Assembly: GCF_002243045.1 (NCBI RefSeq)
Contig: NZ_MBKP01000027.1
Location: 1 to 64,000, forward strand
DNA length: 64,000 bases
Direction: 5' to 3'
From: Methanolobus psychrotolerans
GTDB lineage: Archaea; Halobacteriota; Methanosarcinia; Methanosarcinales; Methanosarcinaceae
The position numbers were made by a program, and so were the translations under genes. The notes under the pieces were generated by a model. It was not told the origin of the DNA. It ran no database searches and saw only the letters and a list, made by a program, of their open reading frames with translations. The first letter of the stretch is position 1. Each line of letters begins with the position of its first letter. Positions 63,774-64,000 of this stretch are shown one piece after another.

Positions 63774-64000
63774 TTTTGTTGAACTTCAGATAATGGCAAT
63801 GACTGGTTTCTAGCAGCCACGAAAGTAAAGAATTCGGTTAGCAATGAAGGACTTCAAGTAGAGATGCTGTGAGGAAGGTAAATGGAGAATGAATTAGCTT
63901 GCTTATTAAACTAGAAAGAGGTATTATAAGCTAGAATATATTAGTATCATTATGAGATATTAAACCTGAATAAATTTATATAGACTGGAAAGCTTAACTG
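63774..64000. other. Intergenic end of window, nothing recognised
   Basis: AT-rich sequence without an open frame over 60 codons, promoter or structure that I can support. The window ends here. Confidence 0.4.

Overview
The window reads as a piece of a methanogenic archaeon chromosome, most likely Methanosarcinaceae (Methanolobus- or Methanococcoides-like; the genus is inferred). The support is a complete archaeal CODH/acetyl-CoA synthase operon (cdhA-B-C-cooC-D-E), an Mrp antiporter operon, archaeal FttA, proteasome beta, TFE, NMD3, RibL, archaeal RibC and homocitrate synthase, PEF-CTERM and PGF-CTERM type surface proteins, and TATA-box promoters with GGTGA/GGAGG ribosome binding sites. No rRNA, tRNA or CRISPR array was recognised.

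Layout. 1-14000 is a surface-protein region on the minus strand: the 5' part of a giant protein built of near-identical 114-residue repeats; two tandem cysteine-rich DUF116-like paralogues; a winged-helix regulator; and a cohesin-dockerin locus. That locus holds a 1171-residue duplicated surface protein ending in a dockerin, a three-cohesin scaffold protein, a small membrane-anchored partner, and a separate one-cohesin protein with a PGF-CTERM-like tail plus a small membrane protein. 14600-16430 holds sua5 and a GC-rich intergenic segment with a promoter, a C-rich-loop hairpin (candidate sRNA) and an (AAT)16 tract. 16433-22300 is mrpA-G. 22500-31800 is mostly information processing: HAD phosphatase, fttA, psmB, HD protein, tfe, ATP-grasp protein, nmd3 and a DUF362 ferredoxin-type protein.

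32048-32576 is a micro-operon of three proteins of 50-59 residues, two of them cysteine-rich and absent from long-ORF annotation. 33041-41126 is the CODH/ACS transcription unit with a recognisable promoter and a strong hairpin-plus-T-run terminator. 41356-48642 holds an AN1-rhomboid protease, a NYN protein, homocitrate synthase, a gap-suhB-nadK cluster and a DUF89-cooT pair; the nickel-binding CooT family fits the nearby nickel enzyme CODH. 48904-55317 holds a PEF-CTERM protein, a Ca/Na exchanger, an HTH-CBS regulator, two aminotransferases and the flavin genes ribC, ribH and ribL.

55551-64000 is more accessory: a CHASE4/PAS histidine kinase, a cytochrome b5-like protein, msrA preceded by a 13-bp minisatellite containing its ribosome binding site, another PEF-CTERM protein, an IS200/IS605-type element with intact tnpB, and a set of small regulatory/membrane/secreted genes. 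The tnpA of that element is split by a 193-bp MITE with perfect 15-bp terminal inverted repeats and an 8-bp target duplication; removing the MITE and one duplicate restores an uninterrupted tnpA frame. The strongest candidates for new biology are the cohesin-dockerin surface system without enzymes, the msrA minisatellite, the C-rich hairpin RNA and the small-protein micro-operon.
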